This document shows positions 1 through 11,760 of a DNA stretch of 64,000 nt, piece by piece. Position numbers and translations under genes: made by a program. The notes beneath the pieces were generated by a model. It saw nothing but the letters and a program-made list of their open reading frames with translations. It had not been told where the DNA came from and made no database searches. The stretch spans positions 1,736,001 through 1,800,000 of the forward strand of contig JAGFBZ010000855.1 in assembly GCA_018398805.1 (NCBI GenBank). Direction: 5' to 3'. Positions within the stretch are counted from its first letter, which is position 1. Every line of letters begins with the position of its first letter. The DNA is from Hirundichthys speculiger (taxonomy: Eukaryota > Chordata > Actinopteri > Beloniformes > Exocoetidae).

Positions 1-199
1 CATTATAAAGTAAACAAAAGAAAAAAAATAGTAATAACGGATGGCGAAATGGGACGAGCCCTGGACGGGATGTCTCAGGTTGTTGTCTTAAAGGGTTTTT
101 CTAATACTCTGTAATCCTTAACTTAAAATGTTTTATGTAAAGCACCTTGAATTGTCTTGTACATGAAATGTGCTATACAAATAAACTTGCCTTGCCATC
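1..199 (+). repeat. LINE 3' tail (L2/Rex-like), partial
   Basis: The stretch around 130-199 reads like the conserved end of fish non-LTR elements: a 'gtaaagcaccttgaattg' core, 'aaatgtgctatacaaataaa', then a short tail of TTGCC units. Only this tail is recognised; the left part is cut by the window edge. The family assignment is by memory of common fish tails and is tentative. Confidence 0.5.
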
Positions 200-448
200 T
201 GAGCTGTGAATTAAGATCCAAGAGAGCAAAACCACTCTTATTGTTCAAAAGATAACATGTCTTGTTGCACTGTTAATACTAACATACCACTATGACTTGC
301 TCTAGGTTTGGCTTTATGTGTTTTAGGAGGAGGCTGCCAAATGTTTCTTTGTCGCTGCTTTAGCTACCTGCTCCAGTCAAGCCACCTTTCCAAACATGGA
401 TGGATCCAAACACTGCTGCAGTAGAAATATCTGCCTTAGCTACCTAGT

Positions 449-1054
449 ATGTGTTGAGGCTACGGATGCACATTTTGGATTTTTTTTATGACCATTAACT
501 GACGGCCTTTAACAATTAATAACCGTTAACCGATAAGTCCGGGATAGTTGGCTGCCGCGATGTTGCGCGCGTTGTCGTGGACGCATGCGGACACTTCCCC
601 GTGTTTGCTCTCGCGGCAATGTGTCGCCGTCAGCTTGTCGCAGAGATGCCGCCGTCACTTTTAATTTATACTAGCACGGTCTCCGCTGTTATTCCACGCC
701 ACAACGCAAGAGCTACAATCACGAACTAGCTAAACTTACTAAACAATTTCCCTCCATTAATTACTAGAATATGTGCTGTCTTTGTAGTGTGGAGAACGAG
801 AATTGTACAGATGCGGGTACTTCCTCATTTTTTCGATGACGCGCTCTTTTCTACGCGGATGTAGAATTGACCAATCAGAGGCCTGTTGCACCTGTCGACA
901 TGCCCCCATGAGTTGATTGAATTATGTAGCTTAAAAACAAAACTGACCGTTAATTAATCAGTTAGTTAATGTTATCGGTTAACTGTTAAATGGTTAACCA
1001 TGTGCATCCCTAGTTGAGGCTAGGCTCAAAACTGTTGGCCTAGCCTCAACACAT
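449..1054. repeat. hairpin (17 bp arms) split by a hAT insertion
   Basis: Removing the hAT element and one copy of its target duplication restores ATGTGTTGAGGCTAGGC, a 12-base loop (1026-1037), and its perfect complement at 1038-1054. The left arm now lies at 449-460 plus 1021-1025. Function unknown. Confidence 0.7.
461..1012. mobile_element. hAT-type MITE (552 bp)
   Basis: Inverted ends TACGGATGCACAT and ATGTGCATCCCTA, flanked by an exact 8 bp direct repeat gttgaggc (453-460 and 1013-1020), the target-site length of hAT transposons. Inside the ends, AT-rich arms with GGTTAA/TTAACC motifs surround a GC-rich centre (540-670). There is no coding content, so it is non-autonomous. It inserted into a hairpin (see 449-1054). 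Confidence 0.85.
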
Positions 1055-2901
1055 GCTCAGAAGCTCTGGCAGATGCTCATTTGGCTCTGGAATCGTCATT
1101 TCAGATGTCGCTAAGATGTTGCTACTAAAATGACTACTGAAATGAGGACAGATTCAGTCAGGATGAATGACAGTAACATAATATGTTAACATAAGCTGAG
1201 CTAAGCTAAGGTGGAGGTAACTCAGTTATGTTGGCCATGTTTCATCTGACAGTCAGGCTTGTTTCTTTTGAACCTTTTGCACATTTTTTGATTAATCAGG
1301 GTTAAGAGGAGTCTGTTCCTATAGCCATGGTATCCCCATAAACTGGCTTCAGAGCTACTCTTTAGAAACTCAAGGCTGACATCACAGATGGTTTGTCCAG
1401 TTAGCTATGTCTGGTCTATGGGCTTATTTGAGGTACTCCATCTGTCATAGCCAGAGATATGTAACAGGAGCCAAGAGATAAATCATCAATTGAGACTTCA
1501 TTAAGTTCCAGGCCCAAGCTTGTAAAGGTTAATGCATTTTAATGCAAGGCCAGCATCAGACTGGCAGCATAGAGTGTGCACTGCAAATGCACAACTCGAT
1601 TTTTTGTCAATTTCATATTACCACTCAGAGCATCTCAAACGGCTGCATGACCCATGTTTCAATTGCAGCTTAAGCCACATGTCATACACATGAATTAAAC
1701 ATTTACACAGCTAAAACATTTGTTTGTCATCATATTGGCCTCATAGTGCCAGGAAGACATCTTTGTGCAGGCGACATGTCAAAGACATATGGTTTTATTT
1801 AATTTTAAGAAGTTTACATTTTGAAAGTTATTCACCTACAAAAATGGTCATGGTTTAAAATGCTACAAAAGAAAGGAAGATGGTGTGAATGCAGACAGCA
1901 GTTCAGCAACAAAAATGCAATATACACGACACATCGTTGATGTGAAGCTGGTCTGATTCCCTTACAAGGACGTCATTCGTCTTTGATTTTCCAGAAATCT
2001 GATCAGAGTCAGCTATGTTCCAAATCTAACTGATCATAAAGTTCAATTAATATTTGAGCAGAAACATTAAATTAAATTTTTTAAAGTAAGCAGATTTAAG
2101 TTAAAGTTTTCACTTCAAACTTAGCACTTTACATTATAACACTGATTAGATACATCATCCACAATATTTAATGTAGAATGTTTGATTTGCATGGGATCAG
2201 GAAGTGATAAATTTGGGGTTAAACTGACTGTAAAACAGGCATTTAACAGTCAGTATACGTACATCCTGAACACAGCTTGACTGAACAAACTTGGGCAAAA
2301 CTTTTCACTGATGTAACATATTTTCACTGATGATGTAACTTGGACATAATAAATCTCTAAACTAGTATCAATTGAAGTCACAATCGTTTTCTCTCAATCA
2401 CTTTGTCCTGTCACAGTTATTGCATTTCCTGATGTATTTCCAGCTAAATCTTCACTTGAATAATCTTTAAATATTAAAGGTGGCACCAGACTAGCATGCT
2501 TGTAGCTTAACTTGTCTTATTAGCATAAGCAACAGAAACACATGGGTAATTAACATTTTACTGAGTACTTTCAAACAAGCTGTTCACACAAACATAAATT
2601 ATATTCTTGAACAACTTAGTCCATGAAGCTAATGACACACATGACTGCAATTAGCTGCGGTGATAAAGCAGCCTGTCCAAGTCATACTGTCATCTTGTAA
2701 TGTTCCTCATAGCTCCAAGATCAGTTAATTGAGATGATGAAATGTACTGAACTTTTGAAACTTCTTTCATTAATAACATAGCCTAATTTGATCTCAGCAT
2801 AGATAATATTGGTGACAGCAGGCAGCAGGAGGTCATGCCCACATTTTAAAAGAGAGACGGAGGTCGCAGTGGTTACGGAGGTCATTGTAAAAGCACAATA
2901 C
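1055..2901. other. intron after exon 13, nothing recognised
   Basis: AT-rich unique-looking intronic DNA. There is no EGF-type exon on the minus strand and no transposon I can name. The minus-strand open stretch 2721-2921 is only the read-through of exon 13 past its donor. Confidence 0.55.
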
Positions 2902-3015
2902 CTGTGATGCCAGGTGGACATTGGCAGCTGAATGAGTTTAGCTCATCTATACAAGAGGCTCCATTTCGACAGGGCTGGCTGAGGCATTCATTCACTTCAA
3001 TCTCACATTTGTTTC
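2902..3015 (-). CDS. eys: eys-like exon 13, last in window (EGF 16, incomplete)
   Basis: 114 bp, phase 1 to phase 1. NKC closes EGF 15 (CFCAPGFIGNKC). [35 protein letters not shown] follows; the final Cys6 must come from an exon below position 2900, not found in the window, so the gene continues past the left edge. Both O-glucose and O-fucose site consensus are present. The acceptor has an unbroken T tract (ttttttttag); the donor is gtattgtg. Confidence 0.92.
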
Positions 3016-3110
3016 CTAAAAAAAAAGGTATAAAAGGAGTACAACATTTTGGCAAATAGCTAACATTTCCTTAATTCAGAAAGAATAACTTAAAGAAAAC
3101 CCTCATTTAC

Positions 3111-3233
3111 CAATAAATCCAGGTGCACAAAAGCAGCTGTAGCCATTCAGAGTGTCTTTACAAACACTCAGCACACCGCATGGCTCCCCTTCACAGTCAT
3201 CAATATCTGCCTCACAAAACTGACCTCTTAAAC
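3111..3233 (-). CDS. eys: eys-like exon 12 (EGF 15)
   Basis: 123 bp, phase 1 to phase 1. LRGQFC ends EGF 14. EADIDDCEGEPC GVLSVC KDTLNGYSCFCAPGFIG follows, with a Ca-site lead-in (D-I-D-D-C). GVLSVC replaces the usual NGxTC, so the O-fucose site is absent. The acceptor is ctgacag; the donor is gtaaatga. It is separated from exon 13 by an intron of only 95 bp. Confidence 0.92.
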
Positions 3234-3877
3234 CTGTCAGAGAGGATGAGATGTTCTTTTAGTTTTGGCTCCATTTCAGATGACACATCTTTAAAGTTTT
3301 TAGGATGTATTATAGCAGCTGTGAGCAAAATTGTCTAAAAATTATGCAAAAGTTAGTCTTTAATATATGAGAAAATGACAAAATGTACTTTAGTTGTATC
3401 ACTAATGGAAACAAAAAAACAAAACAAAAAAAAAAAAAAAAAACTATTAAATGCTGCCTTAAAGGAATATTCCAGAGTTTAAACAACTCAAGGTTAGTAG
3501 ACAGAAATAAGTGTAAATTTTCTATAGGGAGTGAAACAATGTAAACCAAATCAGTTTTTTATTAGAACGGAATATATCTTAGCAGCAAAATTGATTTGAT
3601 GTTAACCCAGAAGACAAGTAGGAAAATCAAAATAAATATATATTTCAAGCATTTGACAAGACTGAAAATGTCATTATACTTAAGTGATAGTTTGGATAGG
3701 GTCCCAAGAAATTAACCAAGGTCATTTTAACTTTGTGAGTATCCAAAAAGTACATGAAAAAGGACTGTTTGTAGAGGAATGTCCTGTCCGCTTCACTGCC
3801 ATCTTAGCTCAGCACTGATCAACTACCAAATGTTGGATATACGACTTTAAATAGATGCAAAAGGAGGAGGAGAGTTC
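3234..3877. other. intron 11/12, no recognised element
   Basis: Contains an A-rich run near 3421-3443. No domain-bearing ORF or repeat with recognisable ends. Confidence 0.5.
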
Positions 3878-4675
3878 AGTTAGAGGTACATTTAGGTCCA
3901 AATGTATTTTGAGAATGACAGTAAGTTTTCATTATTTTGTCTTTGCACACCACCACAATGGATTTGAAATAAAACAAAACATTTTAAAGCAGACTACCTC
4001 CATTTTCAGGAACTCAAAAAGCATTTTGGACAAAAGTGACATATCAATTATTTTGAAAACTTGGATGCTAATCATTTGAAGTCAATGATTTCCTTAAGTC
4101 TGGAGTCCATGGACATGACCAAATTCTGAAAAGCATGCTCTGTTAGGGTGAGATTAGGCTATTGATTCGGCCACTGAAGAATATTCATTTCTTTGCTTTT
4201 CAAAAATCTTGTACTGATTACACAGTATGTTTTGGGTCATTATCTGTTCACATTGTGAAACGCTGTTCGCCGGTTTTGAAGCATTTGGCTGAATATGAGC
4301 ATAGCGTACCCTTATACATCTCAGAATTCAATGTTGTGAAGGGGGATTTTCTTCACCAAGGAAAGGATTCTGCAGTCATCCACTTCAGTTGTCTTATGTG
4401 GTCTTCCATGTCTGTTGATGCTGTTGAGCTCAACTACTTTTCAGTTAATTGTCCAAATACCTTTAAGCCCTGAAAATGCTTAATGTATAATTTGCTTAAT
4501 GTATAAATCCTAAAAGGTAAATGCCGTATCTTTGAGAAACCTCTTAAATTAAAGCTACAAGTCTTTACTTTGATCATATCGTTTATTGTTTTATTTTAAG
4601 TCCATTGTGTTAAGTGACCAAAGGCAAAATCTTAATAATCATCCCATTGTCCAAATACTTCAGGACTTAAATTTA
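3878..4675. mobile_element. Tc1/mariner-like (ISRm11-type) remnant, about 800 bp
   Basis: The two ends carry facing copies of a 'gtccaaat' motif (ttaggtccaaatg near 3890, and tgtccaaatacttcaggactt near 4650), as in a common fish Tc1/mariner-related family whose ends read 'ttaggtccataaatatttggac'. The segment 4110-4460 resembles the degenerated antisense transposase part of that family (ctgaatatgagcatagcgtac, atctcagaattca). It is full of stops. Ends are approximate; there is no clear TA duplication. Confidence 0.5.
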
Positions 4676-4993
4676 TATAACCTTAACAGTAATATGAACC
4701 TGTGATAAAATACCAACAGACACCCTCAGCATCATCATCACTTTGAAGTCAGCTCGCATCCAGTTGAGCTGAGCCCTGACATACACGTTGCATAAAGACT
4801 GCTACGTGTTGTTGCTTAAGGCCAAAAGGATTAGACTCCCACAGAGAAGAAAGCTGAACAAGTAAAAACATCAGACTGAGAATGTGTCTGCTATGTAAAG
4901 TACATATCTAGGTACACATCATATAAATGATACATGATTTGATTCAGGGAATACCACTGTTGGAACGAAGCCACTGCTGAATGGTCACCCTAC

Positions 4994-5227
4994 CTGGTAA
5001 ACAGTCACATTTGAACCCTCCTGAGATATTCACACACACTGAACCGTGTTGACAAAGCCCATTAACACAGTGGTTGATAAGTGTTTCGCAGTGCGCTCCA
5101 GTGTGACCATGATGACACACACATCTATAAGTATGTTCCAGCTCCTCACAGCGGACAGTGCCATCAGAGTTGCATGGATTTGACACACACAGGCTCACAG
5201 ACAAAGAGCAGTCTTTACCATGGTATC
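4994..5227 (-). CDS. eys: eys-like exon 11 (EGF 13 and EGF 14)
   Basis: 234 bp, phase 1 to phase 1, two modules in one exon. YHGKDC ends EGF 12. EGF 13 is SLCVSNPC NSDGTVRC ... YRCVCHHGHTGAHC, with an O-glucose site but an extended Cys2-Cys3 loop. EGF 14 is NHCVNGLC QHGSVC VNISGGFKCDCLPG, with an N-I-S sequon and a short Cys1-Cys2 loop. The acceptor is ctcttacag; the donor is gtagggtg. Joined to exon 12 it reads CDCLPGLRGQFC. The double module suggests a lost intron. Confidence 0.92.
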
Positions 5228-5770
5228 CTGTAAGAGGTGGGATCAAACACGTGGTTATCTTCAGTGTGCAGTATCCTCATGCATTTTTTTCATCTTACAA
5301 AGCATCATGGATTCTGATTATACATAATGCTCTTGTTGGCTGTCTTTTTTCAAGTATCCTGATTTATGTAACACATCCTCCAAAGGCACATTAAAGCACT
5401 AAGTCCAAGAAATTTTTTTAGTAAAAGAACAAAAACAAATGTAAAAAAAAAGGACAATGAAGTATATATATTTTTTCCCTCCTCAGTAGTTCATTTTTAC
5501 AGAGGGTAATGTGTGCATATGTGATTCCACAGTAATCGATGTCACTGATGTGTTTTCACGTGTATTAATGGCTAAATTCACAAAAGGGATTACATTAAGC
5601 AAGAAGAGCACACGGTAAGTACAACTCTCTAGTTTATTCCTATTTGTATGGTGCATACCATTACATTTCTAGAGAAGACGAAAGGATTGATCCAAAATAA
5701 ACTTAATAAACCTATACCAAATCAACTGCATTAAAACATAAATAAAACAATCACACAAAAAGTTAAATAC
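5228..5770. other. intron 10/11, nothing recognised
   Basis: 543 bp of AT-rich intron with correct borders. No repeats or ORFs with recognisable motifs. Confidence 0.55.
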
Positions 5771-5884
5771 CTGAAGGGCAAACACATTGTATATCTCCAG
5801 GTAAATTCTGAGTGCATGTTCCTCCATTTCTGCAGAACCCCACATCTGATGGACACGTAGAGACAGGTATCGAGCAATTCTTAC
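5771..5884 (-). CDS. eys: eys-like exon 10 (EGF 12)
   Basis: 114 bp, phase 1 to phase 1. KNC finishes EGF 11 (CICPLGFAGKNC). SIPVSTCPSDVGFC RNGGTC TQNLPGDIQCVCPSG follows. The Cys1-Cys2 spacing is longer than usual (PSDVGF) and there is no Ca-binding lead-in, so this is a non-Ca type EGF. The acceptor is ttcactctttag; the donor is gtatttaa. Confidence 0.9.
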
Positions 5885-6779
5885 CTAAAGAGTGAATAAA
5901 TATGTCTAAATTACCCTCATGAAGATCAACACACAAAGCACAATTTGGGGAAAGAGAAAAAAAAAGACTGCACTGCCAACATAATGACATGTCTCAATAA
6001 CGTCTTACATCTGACTTTAACTGCATATCATAAGAATGAGTGCAGTATGAGGTGTGTGTGGTGATGGAGTCAGAAAGGGGTGATGTTTCTGTTCATGTCT
6101 TACATCTCTTACATGTAATAGTTTAACTTTTTTCTGTAATTTTCATTTGTCAAAATACATCCATGTTAGACCATGTTAGAGCATGAGAATGAGAATATTT
6201 TGGAAATGTTTTGGAATAGAGTTTAACAGAATATTGGAATTCGTATTTAGTATTTTGTAATTTTAGCTTTGTTTCATGTAAGAAAGGTTTACTGTAAGTT
6301 AAAAGTAATTTAAGTCATTTAGATTTAAGACTTTTAATTTGAAAGCGTGCGAAAAGGAAGATGCAACCGCGGTGGAAAGAGCCAGGAGGATTCTAATGGA
6401 GCACGTATGTACTTAGTTTTTTGACCGTGTAAGTTTTTTTTAAGTAAATTGTATTTAAAGACCCTTTTTTATGAGCCTATTTCTTTAGATAAAGATTTTT
6501 TGTTTATCGCGGGCGTTCTTTTCAAAGTGCTCCACTGAATGATACATGTTGGATCTGCTGCCATGAAAATCCATTTTTGCATTTTAGACTTTGACATATT
6601 CCAACAATTGTTTTACTCCTTCATACTGTATACTTAGCACTCCTTCACAGAGCACTTAAGCGAGTAAACATTAAAGTTGTCATTTTGCCCCACACTTCCT
6701 AAAAAAAATGTCTTAAAGTGTGCAGCACCATAGGGTTATCCACTTAGTATTTCCTATTTAAAAATCCTTGACACATTCT

Positions 6780-7260
6780 CTAATGGGGACCAGTCAAGAC
6801 TGCAGGAAAGCCAGTCCAATCCTATTCTCCCTCGGTCCTCCCTTTATGTGTGACGAATGTGTTTTAGCATTGTCTTGTAGAAAAAAAGTATGGATATTCC
6901 AGGAAAAGATGTGATTAAAAGACAATGTATGTTGTTTAAAACAGAGTACTTATCTGCATTAACACTCTCACCACAATATACGTTTCCACTGTGTTATGGT
7001 CTGTCCCTAAGGCCTCCAAGCCCAGAGACATCAAGGTTAAGACATCTGTATTGCAACGTAATGGTAGTAGTGCTTATCAAAGATTTCCCACAGTACTCCT
7101 TCTCCCATGCGCTTTTATCAGCAATTGATGAATGACAGTTCTTCAAGTAATGCCATCTGATGATCTTGAAGGGCGCAAGCCAAGCCTGGATGCCCTTTAC
7201 ACTTTGCTCTTCACACGCTAACCTTACAGATTCCTTATAGTACTTCGTAGCCCTAAATTA
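6780..7260. repeat. degenerate interspersed DNA-transposon-like repeat
   Basis: The run 'acacattctctaatggggaccagtcaagactgcaggaaagcc' followed by 'agcattgtcttgtag' matches my memory of a dispersed fish DNA-element consensus. No ends or target duplication can be fixed. The rest of this intron (5885-6779, 7261-7372) shows nothing recognisable. Confidence 0.35.
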
Positions 7261-7372
7261 CTTTCCACTCTAACTTCATTTTTTTTTGGAATGTGTTGCA
7301 GGACTGAAATGCAAAAATGGACGTGCTGTATGTTCATAAATTACATGAATTTGGCAGCGAAGTATTACTCAC

Positions 7373-7495
7373 CAGCAAAGCCTAGTGGACAGATGCATTC
7401 ATAGTCAGCAACCTGGTCAATACATGTAGAATTATTGGCACAGTACCCAAAGGCACATTCATCATAATCAACTTCACAGTTAAAACCTCCAAAAC
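7373..7495 (-). CDS. eys: eys-like exon 9 (EGF 11)
   Basis: 123 bp, phase 1 to phase 1. FGGFNC ends EGF 10. EVDYDECAFGYC ANNSTC IDQVADYECICPLGFAG follows, with an acidic Ca-site lead-in (V-D-Y-D-E-C), an O-fucose site C-A-N-N-S-T-C that overlaps an N-glycosylation sequon (N-S-T), and no O-glucose serine. The acceptor is cttttcttcag; the donor is gtgagtaa. Confidence 0.92.
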
Positions 7496-8515
7496 CTGAA
7501 GAAAAGGAAAAAGAAGAAATAAAACAATAAAATAAAAATAATTTAAGAAAGGGGGGAAAAGGTCAGTAAATGTCAGATTTGAAAAGATAGCAATTACTAT
7601 TTTTCATGAAGACATTTTCTTCCCAGGTTAACAAGTGCATACTGTGGATACTGTACTGTTTGGTGAAGGAGATTATTTGTTTGTTCATTTATTGTGGATT
7701 AAAATGTTTAAGAATGATTTATTCATAATATCACCCTTTGAAGAAAAAAAAAGGTTAAAGTCATTAAGTGAGCTGAAATGTCTGTCATTTTACTCTCTCA
7801 TAAATGTATTCCACCGCATGGTCACGCTCCAAAATGACTATCATTAGCACTGTCACACACCGCAGCTACAGGAGACCCATAACTAATGCTTTGCTATCAG
7901 CACCATCAGCGCAGGTCAAATTCTCATCATTTCTAAAACTGACCATGGAACCAATTTCCATCTCTCTCTAAGTCATAAAATTTGACGATTATTCTGACTT
8001 CATTAAAAATGCATAACAGACATCACCTGCAATCAAGTTTTAGCCAGAGGTATGTTTCACAGGGAAAATGACAAACAGACCACGAGATTATTGGAAAATA
8101 GGTGGGATATTTTTTCTTTTACCAATGATAATGCAAGCTACAATTTCTGATGTGATTTGAATCTAACAACATATCTGTTATCTTCTTGGTATTGTATTAC
8201 ATGCCTGGTTGCATGGGGAAATGTGAAACTGTAAATCCTTGTGAATAGAGATAAACATCATATGATTAAAAAAACAACAAAAAAAGCACCTTTTAATGAG
8301 AATATACAAATGCAATTCTGCACAGGGGTATTTACTAATTGGGTTTAGCTTTTTGCTGATGTGTAAAATCAAATCAACTACACTGTATTGCACATATCTA
8401 TAATGATATAAAGATGGTTTTAAATTAGAATACAGGGAGTTGGTTGAATAAGACAAGGGTCTCTCCAGCTATACATAAATGAGGACTTGTACAATCAACA
8501 AAGTCAAATTTAATT
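7496..8515. other. intron 8/9, left part, nothing recognised
   Basis: About 1 kb of AT-rich intronic sequence between exon 9 and the pogo remnant. No EGF exon on the minus strand. Confidence 0.55.
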
Positions 8516-8985
8516 ACCGTATTTTCAGGACTATAAGTTGTGCTTTTTTTTTTTAGCAGTTTGGCTGGTCCTGTGACCTATATTTCGAAACAATTTATAT
8601 GTCAAAAATATACGCAATGCCATCCATGACAACAGCAGGGCATCGTCCACACTTGCGACAACTGAATACTGCTACCGAAAAAATTACAAGAGTAAACTAT
8701 AAAGACTGAGAGAACACCAATATGCCACCAAAAAGAAAAAGCTATACTGCAGAATCTAAACTGAAGATTATAAAATATGCAGTCGAAAACAGTAATCGAG
8801 CAGCAGAAAGTTTGGAGTGAGAAGCTTGTCAGGGACTGAAAAAGCAGAGGAAACTGTGACAGCTATGAAAAAAATCAGACGGCTAACCGCAGGCTGAAAG
8901 CACAATGTCCAGAGCTGAAGGAACAAGTCCAGAGATGGGTTCTTGAAAAGCTGGAAGGAGCTTATCGTCTGTGTATGTATATATA
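8516..8985 (+). pseudogene. pogo/Tigger-type transposase remnant, 5' end only
   Basis: Starts with the typical end accgtattttcaggactataag. An ATG at 8722 opens MPPKRKSYTAESKLKIIKYA, the Psq/CENP-B-like DNA-binding start of pogo-family transposases, continuing VENSNRAA before a stop near 8818. Further frames preserve pieces (RRLKAQCPELKEQVQRW, around 8893-8945). The DDE domain is missing; the hAT copy starting at 8987 abuts it. Confidence 0.7.
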
Positions 8986-8986
8986 T

Positions 8987-10520
8987 TAGGGCTGGGCAAG
9001 TTAACGCTTTATTATCGCGTTAACTCATTAATTTATTAACGCCGACATTTATTTTATCTCACGTTAACGCATGTTGCTCACATGCTTTTGTTTTGAAAAG
9101 TCTGTTTCTGGCTGCTGCGGAACCGGTAAAAAATTTCCAGGTAAACATGCAGAAAAGCTGAAACAGACATGGAGAACGGTAAAAATCTGTATACGGGTAG
9201 CAACTCAGGTAGCAATATTAACAATTCTGTCTGAAAAAAAAATTATGGACTGCAACAAAACTTATCTCGGCCGCCCTGGTGGCGCAGTGGTTAGGGCAGG
9301 TGGCCATATACAGAGGCTACAGTCCTCGTGCGGCTGGTCGTGAGTTCAATTCCCGGCTCGGCGACTCTTTCCCGTGTGTCTTCCCCATTCTCTCTGCCCC
9401 CCTTCCTGTCTCTCTACTTTCAATAAAGGCCACTAGAGCCAAAAAAAATCTTTAAAAAAAAAAAAAAAAACTTATCTCATTCCTCCATGGTACATCAGAT
9501 TGGCTCCATGTGTTCACCGTCGTGCTATTCTCTTACTGGTTATGTTAAAAGTTGTCTAACATTAAATTAAACTTGATTTTCTTACCTAAAGTTGTCTTCT
9601 TCTTCCCAGTTCAATTGCTACATAGGCTACGTGATGTAAACAACAATAAATCCAAGTCGTTATTTTCTTTGTGGATACAGATGTTATTGGTAGCAACTGC
9701 TAACACTAATAGCCTACACCAGTCAGGATGTGTCGGGAATATGTTATCTCATCCAGCGTTGTCATGTTGGCGATCCGTTGTGCTTTACAGCTGCCAGGCA
9801 TACCGGTAATAACACGCTACGGCAACACGATGGTTTTATGACAAACACGCCACGTTAATGAATAATCAATTTAACTGCCCCGAGTCCTGACAATGGCTGC
9901 CACCGCCAATATCTTTAACTCTCTCGAGTAAACACGGAACCAGCCTGTCAGAGAGCACCGACCGGACCCGAGACTAACTGTACCAATTCTGACCTGAACC
10001 CGGAGTCACGTCTTTTGAATGGACCCGTACCCGATTCAGGTTGGGTCGGAACCTTGGCTTTTCGGATAGTCGGGTTGTTCCGAAGACCTCTCCTGCTTAA
10101 GTGGGGCTCCATTTAGTGGCACAGATGTGTAATGACAACAGAAAGTCTAGTCATTGATTATAAAACAAATTCAGTCTTGTGGCCCGTTTCTTCATTTTGT
10201 ATTTTTTTTTTTATCCAAGACTAAAATTGAAATATAAAAAAAACAGGCATTTTTTTTTTTACACAGATTGGTAAAGTTACTGAACTTAAACATGGACATT
10301 TTCATTTTGAAGTTCTCCCAGATGGAGGATTCGAAAGAAACAAGCTTATTTGTAACCACTGCCAAGTTGAACTCCCCATTAAAAGTTTCTGCTGTTACCT
10401 CAGAACATTAATTTTCTGATTGTGCTGAGCCACAATCAATTTTGTTAGATGTTGTTTGTAGACTTTTTTTAATTTCTATTGGATCATTCAGAGATCCTCA
10501 CTGAACTTCTGGAGCGAGTT
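8987..10520 (+). mobile_element. hAT element, copy 1 of the TAGGGCTGGGCAA family
   Basis: The left end tagggctgggcaagttaac is shared with diverged copies near 26041-26402 and at 27890-28583. Around 10270-10410 an open frame reads like a BED zinc finger (HFHFEVLPDGGFERNKLICN then HCQVELP), the DNA-binding domain of hAT transposases. No complete transposase remains. A SINE interrupts it at 9269-9466. The right end is not resolved (about 10500). Confidence 0.6.
9269..9466 (+). mobile_element. tRNA-type SINE nested in hAT copy 1
   Basis: Pol III A-box-like ggcgcagtggtta and B-box-like gtgagttcaattcc head a body ending caataaaggccactaga and an A-rich tail. It is flanked by a 12 bp direct repeat aaaacttatctc (9257-9268 and 9467-9478). 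The related hAT copy at 26290 reads straight through the site, showing the SINE came later. A relative lies at 63608-63750. It is not a functional tRNA gene. Confidence 0.85.
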
Positions 10521-10529
10521 TCTGCACTG

Positions 10530-10673
10530 AAAGTAAAGGAGCCGAATAATATTGCACGCCCCACTTTTTAGTTTTTTATTTGTTAAAAAAACAATAAAAT
10601 ATCCAATAAATTTCATTCCACTTTACGATTGTGTCCCACTTGTTGTTGACTCTTGACAAAAAAAAATCGAAAT

Positions 10674-10677
<4 letters not shown>
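10530..10677. repeat. Tc1/mariner 3' end fragment
   Basis: The stretch ccgaataatattgcacg ... ccaataaatttcattcc ... gattgtgtcccacttgttgttgac resembles the terminal region of a fish Tc1-like family. It runs into a TA microsatellite. Confidence 0.5.
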
Positions 10678-10743
<66 letters not shown>

Positions 10744-10793
10744 GTGTGTTGTGTGTGTGTGCGTGTGTGTGTGTGTGGGTGGGTGTGCGTGTG
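10678..10793. repeat. (TA)n then (GT)n compound microsatellite
   Basis: About 31 TA units (10678-10740), followed by a GT-rich tract with GC and GGGT interruptions (10741-10793). The Ile-Tyr and Val-Cys ORFs over it are artefacts of the repeat. Confidence 0.95.
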
Positions 10794-10799
10794 TCCAAC

Positions 10800-11760
10800 C
10801 TTGGTTGCAATGTCCAGATGCCTGAAGGTCCCAGATTTATATGTTCAAACTCTACAAACACTAACATCTAAGTATAAACACAATGGGATAACACTACCAT
10901 CATAATCCTAAAGAAAGAGATGGTTCCACTGTCCTGGAAAATAAATATTTTGGTGGGAAATCTGCAAATGAACCCCAGAATGACAACAAAATACCTTGTA
11001 AAGAGTGTCAGCAGTGAAAAACATTTTGTACAAACATGGATTAAAAAGCTGCACAGCGAGAGAAAGTCACTGGTGTAAAACCAAAGGATAGGATAAAAAA
11101 AGAAAAAAAAAAGAACAGAGTATAAGATGATTATAGTCTGCAAAAGCACATGAGGGCAAAGATCTCAGGTTTTGGAGACTTGTCCTGTGGTGTGATAAAA
11201 CTAACATTTAGCTGTTCGGTCATAATCACTGTTTGCAGTGCAAGGTCAAGTCTGCAGCTTACAGGCCTCGGCAAACTACCCCAGTAGAGAAGTATGCACG
11301 TAGCAGCATCATGTTGTGGGGGTGCTTTGCTGCAGAAGGGAATTTTGGTGGCACCATGAGAAGAGATTATGTTTATTAATAAAAACAACATCTCACGACA
11401 TCAGCTACAAACGTAAAGCCTGGGGTGGGTGGGTCTTCCAAGTACTGTCAGTAATGTCAAGGGAACCTCCGAATTAGTTGCAAAATGGCTTAAGAACAAC
11501 TAAGTGAATGTGCTGGAGACTCCATTACAAAGTCCTGACCTCAGTCCTGCAGACAATTTGTGGTTCACACTAAAGCAGCATGAAAAGGGTGAAGGACCAA
11601 GCTCGGCGCAGAATATACTGAAAAAAAGAAGAATTCTAGCTGATCTGGGAATTCCTTGGACTCAAATAAGAGGAACAGGTAAGTTATGGGTAACAAGAAG
11701 GACTTCACGAACCCCCTGCTTACTGTGATGCAATTGTGACCCAAGTGAAAGTTAAGGAAA
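10800..11760 (+). pseudogene. Tc1-like transposase pseudogene
   Basis: Tc1 blocks appear in order in shifting plus-strand frames: a 'ctacaaacactaacatctaagtataaacac' linker region, the SSIMLWGCFA block (about 11305-11335, here SSIMLWGCFAAEGNFGGT), ELVAKWLKNN (about 11472-11501) and the catalytic-end block NVLETPLQSPDLSPADNLW (11507-11563), where the family usually has QSPDLNPIENLW. Several stops and frameshifts; not functional. Confidence 0.75.

Noticed and set aside
9269..9466. Candidate tRNA gene
   Set aside because: SINE head with A-rich tail and target duplication.
10631..10871. Overlapping ORFs rich in Ile-Tyr and Val-Cys
   Set aside because: They are translations of the TA/GT microsatellite.
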